A DNA stretch of 64,000 nt from JAOUJD01 sp963726405. GTDB taxonomy: Bacteria > Pseudomonadota > Gammaproteobacteria > Burkholderiales > Burkholderiaceae_F. Shown piece after piece: positions 27,559 to 36,483 of the stretch (positions are counted from its first letter, which is position 1; each line of letters starts with the position of its first letter). The notes beneath the pieces were generated by a model that searched no databases, was not told the origin of the DNA, and worked only from the letters and a program-made list of their open reading frames with translations. Both the position numbers and the translations under genes were made by a program. The stretch spans positions 1-64,000 of the forward strand of contig CAVSCF010000011.1 in assembly GCA_963726405.1 (NCBI GenBank), in the 5' to 3' direction.

Positions 27559-28623
27559 ATGGGCTTCACCGTCACCATCCGACCGAGCGGCCGTACCTTC
27601 ACTACGGAAGGCGACGAGACCGTGCTGGCGGGCGCGCTTCGCGACGGCGTCGGGCTGCCGTACGGGTGCAAGAACGGTGCGTGCGGCACGTGCCGCGGCA
27701 AGCTGCTCGAGGGCACGCTGACGCACAAGCCGCACTCGGCCTCGGCGCTCTCGGCCGAAGACGAGGCCCGCGGATTCGCCTTGTTCTGCTCGGCGCTGCC
27801 GACGTCGGACCTCGTCATCGAGGCGCGCGAACTGACGGGCTTCGGCGACATCCCGATTCGGAAGATGCCGGCGCGCATCGCGAAGATCGAGCGCGTGGCG
27901 CCCGACGTCGCGATCCTGTCGGTGCAACTGCCGGCCAACGAGCGCCTGCAGTATCGCGCCGGGCAGTACATGGATTTCATCCTGAAGGACGGCGTGCGTC
28001 GGCAGTACTCGATGGCCACCGCTCCGCATGCCGACGAACTGATCCAGTTGCACATCCGGCACACGCCCGGCGGCGTCTTCACCGACCGGCTGTTCGGCGT
28101 CGCCGAGCCTGCAGTCAAGGAGCGGGACATCCTGCGCATCGAGGCGCCGCTGGGGACCTTCTTCCTGCGCGAGGACAACGCGCGGCCCATCGTGCTGCTT
28201 GCAGGCGGGACCGGCTTCGCCCCGATCAAGTCGATCGCCGAGCACCTCTTCCACAAGCGGATCAACGTCGACGAGGCCGGCAAACCGGCGCGCGAAGTGC
28301 GGCTCTACTGGGGAGCGCGCTCTCGCCAGGATCTGTACCTGAACCCGTTGCCCGAGGCCTGGGCCGCCGAGCAGCCGAACTTTCTCTACGTGCCGGTGCT
28401 GTCCGAGCCGAAGGCCGAGGACGGCTGGCACGGGCGCACGGGGTTCGTGCACCGCGCAGTGATCGAGGACCTGGCCGATCTGTCCGGCTACCAGGTCTAT
28501 GCATGCGGCGCGCCGGCGATGATCGATGCCGCGCGCCGTGAACTGGCGGCCGAGTGCGGGCTTCCCGAGGACCAGTTTTTTGCGGACGCGTTCACGACCC
28601 AGGCCGACCTGGCCAACGCGTGA
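27559..28623 (+). CDS. 2Fe-2S ferredoxin-NAD(P)H reductase, AscD/CDP-glucoseen reductase-like
   Basis: The 354-residue protein has an N-terminal plant-type [2Fe-2S] domain (GCKNGACGTCRGKLL, then FCSALP), an FAD domain with RQYSMATAP, and an NAD(P) domain with LLAGGTGFAPIKSI and YACGAPAMI. This architecture moves electrons from NAD(P)H through FAD and an iron-sulfur cluster to an oxygenase or dehydratase partner. It is often annotated as CDP-6-deoxy-delta-3,4-glucoseen reductase, but no deoxysugar genes are nearby. It is followed 11 bases later by argC, so co-transcription is likely. The partner is unknown. Confidence 0.88.
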   Translation: MGFTVTIRPSGRTFTTEGDETVLAGALRDGVGLPYGCKNGACGTCRGKLLEGTLTHKPHSASALSAEDEARGFALFCSALPTSDLVIEARELTGFGDIPIRKMPARIAKIERVAPDVAILSVQLPANERLQYRAGQYMDFILKDGVRRQYSMATAPHADELIQLHIRHTPGGVFTDRLFGVAEPAVKERDILRIEAPLGTFFLREDNARPIVLLAGGTGFAPIKSIAEHLFHKRINVDEAGKPAREVRLYWGARSRQDLYLNPLPEAWAAEQPNFLYVPVLSEPKAEDGWHGRTGFVHRAVIEDLADLSGYQVYACGAPAMIDAARRELAAECGLPEDQFFADAFTTQADLANA

Positions 28624-28633
28624 GGAACTTACG

Positions 28634-29593
28634 ATGGCGAAACCGACGATCTTCATCGATGGCGAGCACGGCACGACCGGCCTTGAAATCCGCGAGCGCC
28701 TCGCTGACCGGACCGATGTCGAACTGGTGAGCCTGCCGACGGAGCAGCGCAAGGACGCCGCGGCGAAGCGGGCGGTGATCAACCAGGTCGATGCCGTCGT
28801 GCTGTGCCTGCCGGACGACGCCGCGCGTGACACCGTGAAGATGATCGACAACCCGCGCACCCGCGTGGTCGATGCCAGCAGCGCGCATCGCACGGCCGCG
28901 GGGTGGGTCTACGGTTTTCCGGAACTGACGAAGACGCAGCGCGCGACGATCGCAGCGTCGACGCGCGTTTCGAACCCCGGCTGCTACCCGACCGGATTCC
29001 TCGCCGTGATGCGGCCGCTGCGGGAGCGCGACATCGTCCCGCCCAGTTACCCGGTCACCGTTCACGCCGTCTCCGGCTACTCGGGCGGCGGTCGCAAGAT
29101 GATCGAACAGTACGAGCAGCCGGGCGCGGGCGCCCGCCCGCAACCGTTCGGCGCGTACGGGCTCAACATGACGCACAAGCACCTGCCCGAGATGCAGACG
29201 CACGGCCTGCTCGATCGCATGCCCGTGTTCAGCCCCTCTGTTGGCTACTTCCGGCGCGGCATGCTGGTGTCCGTGCCGCTGCAGACGTCGCAGTTGCCCG
29301 GTCGCACCACGGGCGAAGAACTGCACGCCGCCTATCTTGAACACTTCGCGGGCGAGGCGTTCGTTACGGTACGGCCGTTGAACGACACTGCGGCCCTGCG
29401 CGACGGCGCGTTCCTGGAGCCCGAGGACCTCAACGGCACCAACCGGCTCGACGTCTTCGTGTTCGCGAACGACGCCCAGCAGCAGGCGGTCGTGATCGCG
29501 CGGCTGGACAACCTCGGCAAGGGCGCGAGCGGTGCCGCCGTACAGAACCTGAACCTGATGCTGGGCCTGCCGGAAGGCACGGGGCTCGACTGA
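28634..29593 (+). CDS. argC: N-acetyl-gamma-glutamyl-phosphate reductase, type 2
   Basis: The 319-residue enzyme catalyses the NADPH-dependent third step of arginine synthesis. It has the short type-2 form: IFIDGEHGTTGLEIRERL, VVDASSAHR, the catalytic SNPGCYPTG, and HAVSGYSGGGRKMIEQYE. No other arginine gene is in the window. Its stop codon shares the A of the next gene's ATG, so PaiB is translationally coupled. The assignment is firm. Confidence 0.95.
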   Translation: MAKPTIFIDGEHGTTGLEIRERLADRTDVELVSLPTEQRKDAAAKRAVINQVDAVVLCLPDDAARDTVKMIDNPRTRVVDASSAHRTAAGWVYGFPELTKTQRATIAASTRVSNPGCYPTGFLAVMRPLRERDIVPPSYPVTVHAVSGYSGGGRKMIEQYEQPGAGARPQPFGAYGLNMTHKHLPEMQTHGLLDRMPVFSPSVGYFRRGMLVSVPLQTSQLPGRTTGEELHAAYLEHFAGEAFVTVRPLNDTAALRDGAFLEPEDLNGTNRLDVFVFANDAQQQAVVIARLDNLGKGASGAAVQNLNLMLGLPEGTGLD

Positions 29594-30216
29594 TGCTGTA
29601 CCAGCCGCCGCACTTCTCGGTCGGCGACCGGGACATCGCGCTGGAACTGATGCGCCGCCATCCGCTGGCGACTCTGGTCAGCGTTGCCGAAGGCGACGAA
29701 CCGGTCGTGTCGCACGCGCCGCTGGTCGCGCGCGTCGACGGCGAGCGGCTCGTGCTGCTGGGCCACCTTGCGAAGCCGAATCCGCAGTGGAAGCAATGGC
29801 GGGACGGCGACCGCGTGCTCGCGATCTTCCAGGGCCCGGACGCCTACGTGTCGCCGTTCTTCTACGTGACGAAGGAAGCGGTGCCGACGTGGAACTACGC
29901 GGTGGTGCACGCGGCCGGCGGAATCACGCTCGGGCACGAAAGCGAAGCCAAGGAGCGCGTGCTGAAAGCGCTCATCGATGCGCACGACGTCCCGTACCGC
30001 GCGCGCTGGGACGAACTCGACATCGATTGGCGCGAAAAGATGAAGGGCGGCATCGTCGCATTCGAAGTCGCGGTCACGCGGCTCGACGTCAAGTTCAAGG
30101 TGAGCCAGAACCGCAACGAGGCCGACCGGGCGGGCGTGCTGCAGGCCATGCAGAACGGCGACGCCCGTGCGCGGGAACTGGCGGAGTGGATGCAGCGGGT
30201 GATGCCGGCGGCCTGA
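29593..30216 (+). CDS. PaiB-family FMN-binding protein
   Basis: The 207-residue protein starts MLYQPPHFSV and contains PLATLVSVAEGDEPVVSHAPL, YVSPFFYVTKEAVPTWNYAVVHA and the conserved KMKGGIVAFEVAVTRLDVKFKVSQNR. PaiB proteins have the FMN-binding split barrel and are annotated as negative regulators of sporulation or protease genes in Bacillus. In non-sporulators the role is unknown, and a flavin-dependent enzyme is possible. It overlaps argC by one base. It converges on the korC gene across 38 bases. Confidence 0.9.
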   Translation: MLYQPPHFSVGDRDIALELMRRHPLATLVSVAEGDEPVVSHAPLVARVDGERLVLLGHLAKPNPQWKQWRDGDRVLAIFQGPDAYVSPFFYVTKEAVPTWNYAVVHAAGGITLGHESEAKERVLKALIDAHDVPYRARWDELDIDWREKMKGGIVAFEVAVTRLDVKFKVSQNRNEADRAGVLQAMQNGDARARELAEWMQRVMPAA

Positions 30217-30254
30217 CGGCGGGGGCCGCAGCCGTGCCTCGCGGGCCTGAATCG

Positions 30255-30791
30255 CTAGCTGGCAGTCATCGCCTCGCCGGCCAGTGCGGCGCCGGCGGCG
30301 AGTGCGTCGAGGTTCAGGTGGACCAGGCTGCGCGGCGCCTCGACGCGCACCTTGTGCGCCAGCACGTCACCGTCACACAGCCTGGTCAGCGCGACCAGCG
30401 CGCCGAGCGCGACGATGTTCGCCACCCGCTCGCTGCCCAGTTCGATCGCGGTGCGCGTCAGCGGCAGATGCAGCGCGCGCACGTTCGCCGCCGGCAGTTC
30501 CGGGCACAGGCGGGTGTCGGCGATCACCAGCGCGCCGGGCTTCAGCAGCGGCCACGAGGGCGCGACCGCCAGCCGGTCGAGCAGCACCAGCGCATCGAGG
30601 CCAGTGGCGAGTGGGTAGTCGATGTCGTCGTCGGCGACCACCAGGTCCGCGTTGCAGTAGCCCCCGCGCGACGTCGGCTCGTAGGTCTGCGACTGCGCAA
30701 CGTGCCGGCCGCCCGCCATCAGTGCATCGGCGAGGATCTTGCCGGCGAGCAGCAGCCCCTGGCCGCCGGTGCCGGCGATGCGCAGTTCCAT
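30255..30791 (-). CDS. korC: 2-oxoacid:ferredoxin oxidoreductase gamma subunit
   Basis: The 178-residue gamma subunit starts RIAGTGGQGLLLAGKILADAL and contains SYEPTSRGG-like QTYEPTSRGGYCNADLVV and ERVANIVALGALVALTRL, typical of PorC/KorC. It would complete a KorABC-type complex that oxidatively decarboxylates 2-oxoacids to acyl-CoA while reducing ferredoxin. I start it at 30791, 26 bases after korB. It is the last gene of the leftward liv-ior-kor operon. Confidence 0.87.
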   Translation of the reverse strand: MELRIAGTGGQGLLLAGKILADALMAGGRHVAQSQTYEPTSRGGYCNADLVVADDDIDYPLATGLDALVLLDRLAVAPSWPLLKPGALVIADTRLCPELPAANVRALHLPLTRTAIELGSERVANIVALGALVALTRLCDGDVLAHKVRVEAPRSLVHLNLDALAAGAALAGEAMTAS

Positions 30792-30817
30792 CCGCCCGCC
30801 GGGAAGGGCCGCTGAAC

Positions 30818-31672
30818 TCAAGTGCCGTCTCCCTTGCCGGGGCGCGCCGGCGTCCGCGCGCACGCCGCGCGGTAGGCCGCGCCGTACTCGGGACGCGCGT
30901 TGGTCGCCAGCACGCCGGTGCGCAGTTCGGTGGAGCGGAACGGCGTGTCCACCGTATCGCGGTAGGCGCTCGGACGGATCTCGCTCTTCTGGCGGAGGAT
31001 CATCTCGGACGACGAGCCGAGCTCGTTCTTGCGGCCGAAGATCTCGGTGCAGTCGGACAGCACCTCGATGAACGCGAAGCCCGGATGCTGCAGGCCTTGC
31101 CGCACCAGTTCCTTCAGCTTGGGCAGGTGGTGCGTGACCTCGCGCCCGACGAACCCGGCGCCGGCGGCCGCGGCGAGCGCGCAGGCGTCGAACGCGGGTT
31201 CCGCGTTGCCGAGTGGGGTCGTGCTGGTGAGCATGCTTTCCGAGGTGGTGGGCGACACCTGCCCGCCCGTCATGCCGTAGATCTCGTTGTTCAGCATCAG
31301 GCAGGTCAGCTTCAGGTTGCGACGGCACGCGTGGATCAGATGGTTGCCGCCGATCGCCAGGCAGTCGCCGTCGCCGGTGATCACGATCACGTGCAGGTCC
31401 GGACGCGCAAGCGCGAGCCCGGTGGCGAACGCGAGCGGACGGCCGTGCGTGACGTGGAAGGTGTGCGCGTCGATGTACGCCGACAGGCGGCCGGCGCAGC
31501 CGATGCCGGACACAACCGCGAGCCGGTCCTTGGCGATGGCGGACTCGTCGATCGCCCACAGCAGCGCGCGCAGGGCGATGCCGTGCCCGCAGCCCGGGCA
31601 CAGGTGGTGCGGCATGCGGTCGGCCCGCAGGTACTGACGGACGTCGAAGTCCGCCGCGGTGTCGAAGATCAT
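30818..31672 (-). CDS. korB: 2-oxoacid:ferredoxin oxidoreductase beta subunit
   Basis: The 284-residue thiamine-diphosphate subunit has HLCPGCGHGIALRAL, the TPP/Mg-binding GDGDCLAIGGNHLIHACRRN and LMLNNEIYGMTGGQVSPTT. This is the KorB form used by 2-oxoglutarate and related 2-oxoacid oxidoreductases. The start at 31672 overlaps the korA stop as ATGA; the frame upstream to 31879 is not real. The substrate could be 2-oxoglutarate or a branched or aromatic 2-oxoacid. Confidence 0.93.
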   Translation of the reverse strand: MIFDTAADFDVRQYLRADRMPHHLCPGCGHGIALRALLWAIDESAIAKDRLAVVSGIGCAGRLSAYIDAHTFHVTHGRPLAFATGLALARPDLHVIVITGDGDCLAIGGNHLIHACRRNLKLTCLMLNNEIYGMTGGQVSPTTSESMLTSTTPLGNAEPAFDACALAAAAGAGFVGREVTHHLPKLKELVRQGLQHPGFAFIEVLSDCTEIFGRKNELGSSSEMILRQKSEIRPSAYRDTVDTPFRSTELRTGVLATNARPEYGAAYRAACARTPARPGKGDGT

Positions 31673-32844
31673 GCGGCCTCCCGCGCGAGCTGCTCGATGC
31701 GTGCCGCGATTTCGATTGGCGTGATCGGCTCGCCGTCGTAGCGGTTCAGTCCGGTGACGCGCGTGCCGCGCAGAATGCGCTCGACTTCGAGCACGAGCTG
31801 GCCCGCGTTCATTTCTGGAACGAGGACGGCGCGGACGCCAGCGGCCGCTGCGCGCAACGCGTCCTCGGGGAAGGGCCACAGCGTGATCGGCCGGAACAGT
31901 CCGGCCCGGAGCCCCTTGGCGCGGACCGCGGCGACGGCACGCTGCGCGGCGCGCGCGCTGATGCCGATCGCCACCACGAGAACGTCGGCGTCGTCAGCGT
32001 GCGATGTTTCGAACGACTCGACGCGCGCGCGGTTTCGGTGCAGCTTCGTGAGGAGCCGGGTCTGGTTGCGTGCCACCGCCTCGGGCGACTGCGTCGGAAA
32101 ACCGTTCTCCGCGTGGGTGAGGCCGGTGGTGTGTGTGCGGTAGCCGTCCCCGGGGCGCGCCATCGGGGGCACCTGGTCCGCGCCGGCTGCATAAGGCTGG
32201 AAGTCCGCGGGCGCGCCGTGCGCCCAGTGACGCTCGACGATCCGGATGGCGTCGGCCGCCGGCAGTTCGACGGTCTCGGTCAACTGCGCGATCGCCTGGT
32301 CGTACAGCACCACGACCGGGGTGCGCAGGGACTCGGACAGCGCGAACGCGCGCACCGTCTCGTCGTGGATCTCGCGCACCGACGCGGGCGTCAGCACGAT
32401 GATCGGGTAGTCGCCGTGGCTGCCCCAGCGTGTCTGCATCAGGTCGGCCTGGGCGGGACGGGTCGGCATGCCGGTGGACGGGCCGCCGCGCATGACGTCG
32501 ACGATCACGCACGGGATCTCTGCCGCGGCGGCGTAGCCCACGTTCTCCAGCTTCAGCGAGAAGCCTGGGCCGCTGGTCGCGGTCATCGCCTTCACGCCGC
32601 CCATCGAGGCGCCGATCACCGCGGCCATCGACGCGATCTCGTCTTCCATCTGCACGAAGACGCCGCCGAGCGGCGGCAGCAGCCGCGACATGCGTTCGGC
32701 CACTTCCGACGACGGCGTGATCGGGTAGCCGGCGAAGAAACGACAGCCGGCCGCGACCGCACCGAGCGCGGCCGCGTGATTGCCCGACAGCAGGCGCAGC
32801 GTTGCCGGTCGTCCACGGCCGAGTGCAGCATCGGGCGCGTTCAC
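31669..32844 (-). CDS. korA: 2-oxoacid:ferredoxin oxidoreductase alpha subunit
   Basis: The 391-residue alpha subunit has LLSGNHAAALGAVAAGCRFFAGYPITPSSEVAERMS, EDEIASMAAVIGASMGGVKAMTATSGPGFSLK and DVMRGGPSTGMPTRPAQADLMQ. These bind thiamine diphosphate and the oxoacid together with KorB. The start is a GTG at 32844 that overlaps the upstream fusion gene's stop (GTGA). It has no fused gamma domain; gamma is separate (korC), and the ferredoxin subunit appears to be fused to the upstream IorAB protein. Confidence 0.92.
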   Translation of the reverse strand: MNAPDAALGRGRPATLRLLSGNHAAALGAVAAGCRFFAGYPITPSSEVAERMSRLLPPLGGVFVQMEDEIASMAAVIGASMGGVKAMTATSGPGFSLKLENVGYAAAAEIPCVIVDVMRGGPSTGMPTRPAQADLMQTRWGSHGDYPIIVLTPASVREIHDETVRAFALSESLRTPVVVLYDQAIAQLTETVELPAADAIRIVERHWAHGAPADFQPYAAGADQVPPMARPGDGYRTHTTGLTHAENGFPTQSPEAVARNQTRLLTKLHRNRARVESFETSHADDADVLVVAIGISARAAQRAVAAVRAKGLRAGLFRPITLWPFPEDALRAAAAGVRAVLVPEMNAGQLVLEVERILRGTRVTGLNRYDGEPITPIEIAARIEQLAREAA

Positions 32845-35618
32845 GCGCGGACTCCTTCGGCGGCGCCGACGCTTGCGACGGGCGCCGTGGTCGGTCCGAC
32901 ATGCACGCGGATCGCGAAGTCCGGGCACAGCCACTCGCACAGCCGGCAGCCGGTGCACTTCGCCGGATCGGCGAGTTCGACGATGCGCTCTTCGTCGAGC
33001 CGCAGGCAGCGCTCGGGGCAGAGCTTCACGCAGATGTCGCAGCTCTTGCACCACGGCCGCGTGATCTCCAGCCGCACCTCCACGCCCGGCTCGGCAGACG
33101 CCGGCGGGATGGGGGCGAGTGCGGGCTCCTCGCCGCGGCGGGCGCGCTCGATCCACGCGCGGCCGCGGCGGAACGCCTCGACGTTCACGATCAGCGTCTT
33201 CACCGGCACGAACTCGGCGAGCCCGGACTCCCACGCGTCGTAGTCGAACTCCAGCGCGGCAGACACGGCCCCGAGCAGCACCACGTTGGCGGTGCGCTCG
33301 TTGCCGAGTTCCTCGGCGATGAGCGTGGCGTCGACGGCGTGGCCCTCGGCCACGTGCGCCTGCACTTCGGCGGGCGTCTCGCGCGCGTAGCGCAAGGGCG
33401 CGCCCGGCCGGCGGTTCAGGCAGGAAAACGGCGGCACGATCCGCTTGGTGTCGCACACGAGCATGCCGCTGCCGGGCTTCAGCCACGGCAGCCACCGCAG
33501 CGCTTCCGCCCACTCGAGCGCGATCAGCAGGTCGACCTCGCCGCGCGCGATCGTGGGCGACCACACTTCGCGGCCATAGCGCACGTGACTGAATACCGAG
33601 CCCCCGCGCTTGGCCATGCCGTGCACTTCGCTTTGCTTGACCTGGTAGCCGCGCTGCTGCGCCAGCCGCGCCAGCACCTTGGACACGAGGATCACGCCCT
33701 GGCCGCCCACGCCGACGATCAGCACGTTGACCGGTTCGCTGCGGTCCGCGGCGGCGAAGGTGAACGACGGTGTCGCGACCGGGTTCATTGCAGCCGTTGC
33801 CTCCGGCGCCTTGATGCAGTCCACCGTGCACACCTGGGCGCACAGCGAGCAGCCGATGCACAGCGCCGGATCGATCGTCACCTTGTGCCGGCCCTCGAAC
33901 GTCGACGACGCCCACGTCAACGCCGGGCAGCCGAGGTTCATGCACGACTGGCAGGCGTTGCACATCGGCTCCGACACCTGCAACGGCGGACCCTTGATGC
34001 GCACCGGATCGATGACGCATGGGCGATCCGAGATGACGACGGAAACGCCGCGGTGCGCGATCGCTTCGCGCAGCGTCTGGTGGACGACCGCGAGATCGTA
34101 GGAATCGACCGTACGGACCCACTTGACGCCGGCCGCGCGCACGAGCGCCTCGTAGTCGACCTTGGGCGCGGGTTCGCCGCGCAGCGTGCGTCCGGTGCCC
34201 GGGTGATCCTGCCCGCCTGTCATCGCGGTGATGTGATTGTCGAGCAGCAGCACCGTGATGTCGGCGCCGTTGTAGACGGCGTCGATCAGGGCGGGCAACC
34301 CGGCGTGGAGGAACGTCGAGTCGCCGATGGTCGCGAGCACGGGGCGGTCTTCTCCGGCGCGGGCCATGCCCGCCGCCACGCCGATGGAGCAGCCCATCGC
34401 CACGCTGGTGTCGAGCCCGCGCAGCGGGTCGAGTGCGCCGAGCGTGTAGCAGCCGATGTCGCCCGCGACGCGCGCGCCCGTGGCGCGTACCGCCATGAAC
34501 ATCGACGTGTGGGGACAGCCCGCACACAGCACCGGCGGGCGCACCACCGGCTCCGGGGCCCACGGCGCAACCGGCCGGGCGCGCGCGGGCAGCACACCGG
34601 CCTTCTCGAACCCTGCGCGCAGCACCTCCGGCGAGAACTCACCGGTGCGAGGAAAGAGCGCTCCCCCCGCGGCCGTCTTGCCGCCGACCGACAGGCCGAG
34701 CGCGTTCAGCTCGCGCTCGATCAACGGTTCCAGTTCCTCCACTACGATGACGCGGTCCACCGAGGCGCAGAACGAACGCAGCAGGTCGTCGGCGAGCGGC
34801 CACGACGCGCCGAGCTTCAGCACGCTCGCGCCCGGCAGCACCTCGCGCACGTACGGGTAGCAGGTGCCGGCGGTGATGACGCCGACGGTGGCGTCGCGCT
34901 CTTCCACCCGGTTCAGCGGCCAATCGCGGAAGAACTCCTTGAGCCTGCGCTCCCGCTCCAGCAGCGCCCCATGGGCGGGACGGGCGTGGGCGGGAATCAT
35001 GACGTTCTTGCTGCGGTTGTCGACGAAACCGCGGGTCGCGATCTCCTGCCGCGCGCCAAGGGCGACCGTGCTCCGCGTGTGCGACAGGCGCGTGGTGGTG
35101 CGCACGATCACCGGCGTGTCGAACCTTTCGGACAGTTCGAAGGCGTAGCGCGTGAACTCCAGCGCCTCCTGCGCGTCGCTCGGCTCGAGCACCGGGACCA
35201 TGGCGAACTGGCCGTAGACGCGGGAGTCCTGCTCGTTCTGGGAACTGTGGATGCCGGGGTCGTCGGCGACCACGATCACGAGCGCGCCGTTGACGCCGAT
35301 ATACGTCTGCGACATCAGCGAATCGGCCGCGACGTTCAATCCCACATGCTTCATCGCCGCCAGCGCGCGGGCGCCGGCGAACGATGCGCCGATGGCCACG
35401 TCGAGCGCGACCTTCTCGTTGGTCGACCACTGCGCGTGGACTTCGCTTGCCGGGAAGGTTGCGAGGGACTCGAGGATTTCCGTGCTGGGCGTGCCGGGAT
35501 AGGCCGCGGCGACCTTCACGCCGGCCTCCCACGCACCGCGGGCGATGGCCTCGTTGCCGGTCATCGGCCGCAGTTTCTTCACCGGCGGCGGCGCGGTGTC
35601 TGCGCTGGCAGCGCCCAT
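32841..35618 (-). CDS. iorA: IorA-IorB-ferredoxin fusion, indolepyruvate:ferredoxin oxidoreductase
   Basis: The 925-residue protein has three modules. Residues about 20-610 are IorA: GNEAIARGAWEAGVKVAAAYPGTPSTEI, CAGCPHTSMF, ATIGDSTFLHAGLPALIDAVYN, then ferredoxin cysteines CNACQSC near 551 and CIGCSLCAQVC near 585. Residues about 632-825 are IorB-like (VGVGGQGVILVSKVLA, SEVHGMAKRGGSV). Residues about 845-912 form a third part with two more [4Fe-4S] sets, CKSCDICVKLCPERC and CTGCRLCEWLCP, which match the delta subunit of Kor/Por enzymes. It would convert arylpyruvates to arylacetyl-CoA. The GTGA overlap with korA suggests the C-terminal ferredoxin serves KorABC. Confidence 0.93.
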   Translation of the reverse strand: MGAASADTAPPPVKKLRPMTGNEAIARGAWEAGVKVAAAYPGTPSTEILESLATFPASEVHAQWSTNEKVALDVAIGASFAGARALAAMKHVGLNVAADSLMSQTYIGVNGALVIVVADDPGIHSSQNEQDSRVYGQFAMVPVLEPSDAQEALEFTRYAFELSERFDTPVIVRTTTRLSHTRSTVALGARQEIATRGFVDNRSKNVMIPAHARPAHGALLERERRLKEFFRDWPLNRVEERDATVGVITAGTCYPYVREVLPGASVLKLGASWPLADDLLRSFCASVDRVIVVEELEPLIERELNALGLSVGGKTAAGGALFPRTGEFSPEVLRAGFEKAGVLPARARPVAPWAPEPVVRPPVLCAGCPHTSMFMAVRATGARVAGDIGCYTLGALDPLRGLDTSVAMGCSIGVAAGMARAGEDRPVLATIGDSTFLHAGLPALIDAVYNGADITVLLLDNHITAMTGGQDHPGTGRTLRGEPAPKVDYEALVRAAGVKWVRTVDSYDLAVVHQTLREAIAHRGVSVVISDRPCVIDPVRIKGPPLQVSEPMCNACQSCMNLGCPALTWASSTFEGRHKVTIDPALCIGCSLCAQVCTVDCIKAPEATAAMNPVATPSFTFAAADRSEPVNVLIVGVGGQGVILVSKVLARLAQQRGYQVKQSEVHGMAKRGGSVFSHVRYGREVWSPTIARGEVDLLIALEWAEALRWLPWLKPGSGMLVCDTKRIVPPFSCLNRRPGAPLRYARETPAEVQAHVAEGHAVDATLIAEELGNERTANVVLLGAVSAALEFDYDAWESGLAEFVPVKTLIVNVEAFRRGRAWIERARRGEEPALAPIPPASAEPGVEVRLEITRPWCKSCDICVKLCPERCLRLDEERIVELADPAKCTGCRLCEWLCPDFAIRVHVGPTTAPVASVGAAEGVRA

Positions 35619-35760
35619 GTCTCTCCTCCCAGGGGAACCGCGATGCTAGGGGCGCGGCTGAGCGGTTCCTTTGCGTTGGCTCAAGGCGGTCCGCGAGGCG
35701 TGGCCGGGCGCGAGGCGGCCGCTGCCGGCCGCCACGGTCCGGACGCTTGCAGAAGCCGGA

Positions 35761-36483
35761 TCAGTGGCCGGCTTCGCCGAGGTACGCCTCGCGCACCTTC
35801 GGATCGTTCAGCATGGTCTTGGCGTCGCCGGACAGCGTGATCAGCCCGGATTCCATCACGTAGGCGCGGTGCGCCGCCATCAGTGCGAGGCGGGCATTCT
35901 GCTCGACCAGCAGCATCGGCACCTTGCGCTCCGCGACCGAGCGGATCACTTCGAACACTTTCTCGACCATGATCGGCGACAGGCCCATGGAAGGTTCGTC
36001 GAGCAGCAGAAGCTTGGGCTGGCTCATCAGCGCGCGCGCCATCGCGAGCATCTGCTGCTCGCCTCCGGACAAGGTGCCGGCGAGTTGCTTCGCGCGCTCC
36101 TTCAGGCGCGGGAAGATCGCGTACATCTCGTCGATGTCGCGCTTCACGCCGTCCTTGTCGCGACGGACGAAGGCACCCATCTGCAGGTTCTCGGTCACCG
36201 TCATCCGGGCGAAGACGCCGCGGCCTTCGGGGACCATCGCAAGGCCCTTGGCGAGCAGCTGGTAAGGCGCCTTGCCGCGCGTGGATGCGCCCATGTAGTC
36301 GATTTCGCCCGCCCACGCCTGCGTGCCGGTGATCGCCTTCAGCGTCGTCGTCTTGCCGGCGCCGTTCGCGCCGATCAGCGTGACGAGTTCGCCGGCCTTG
36401 ATCTCGAGGTCGACGCCCTTGACGGCCTGGATGCCGCCGTAAGCGACCTTGAGTCCCGCGATCCGGAGAACGGTGTCGGTCAT
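35761..36483 (-). CDS. livF: Branched-chain amino-acid ABC transporter ATPase LivF
   Basis: The 240-residue ATPase has Walker A GANGAGKTTT, signature LSGGEQQMLAMARAL, Walker B LLLLDEPSMGLSP and the LivF-typical MVPEGRGVF. It pairs with LivG to drive hydrophobic amino-acid uptake. It starts at 36483 by ATGA overlap with livG. The fusion ior gene follows after 142 bases on the same strand with no obvious terminator between, which supports one operon. Confidence 0.95.
   Translation of the reverse strand: MTDTVLRIAGLKVAYGGIQAVKGVDLEIKAGELVTLIGANGAGKTTTLKAITGTQAWAGEIDYMGASTRGKAPYQLLAKGLAMVPEGRGVFARMTVTENLQMGAFVRRDKDGVKRDIDEMYAIFPRLKERAKQLAGTLSGGEQQMLAMARALMSQPKLLLLDEPSMGLSPIMVEKVFEVIRSVAERKVPMLLVEQNARLALMAAHRAYVMESGLITLSGDAKTMLNDPKVREAYLGEAGH

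Noticed and set aside
32802..35840. 1012-codon open frame on the plus strand opposite the Ior fusion
   Set aside because: It is an antisense shadow with Arg/His/Gln-rich composition and no recognisable domain, while the minus strand carries all the iron-sulfur and TPP motifs.
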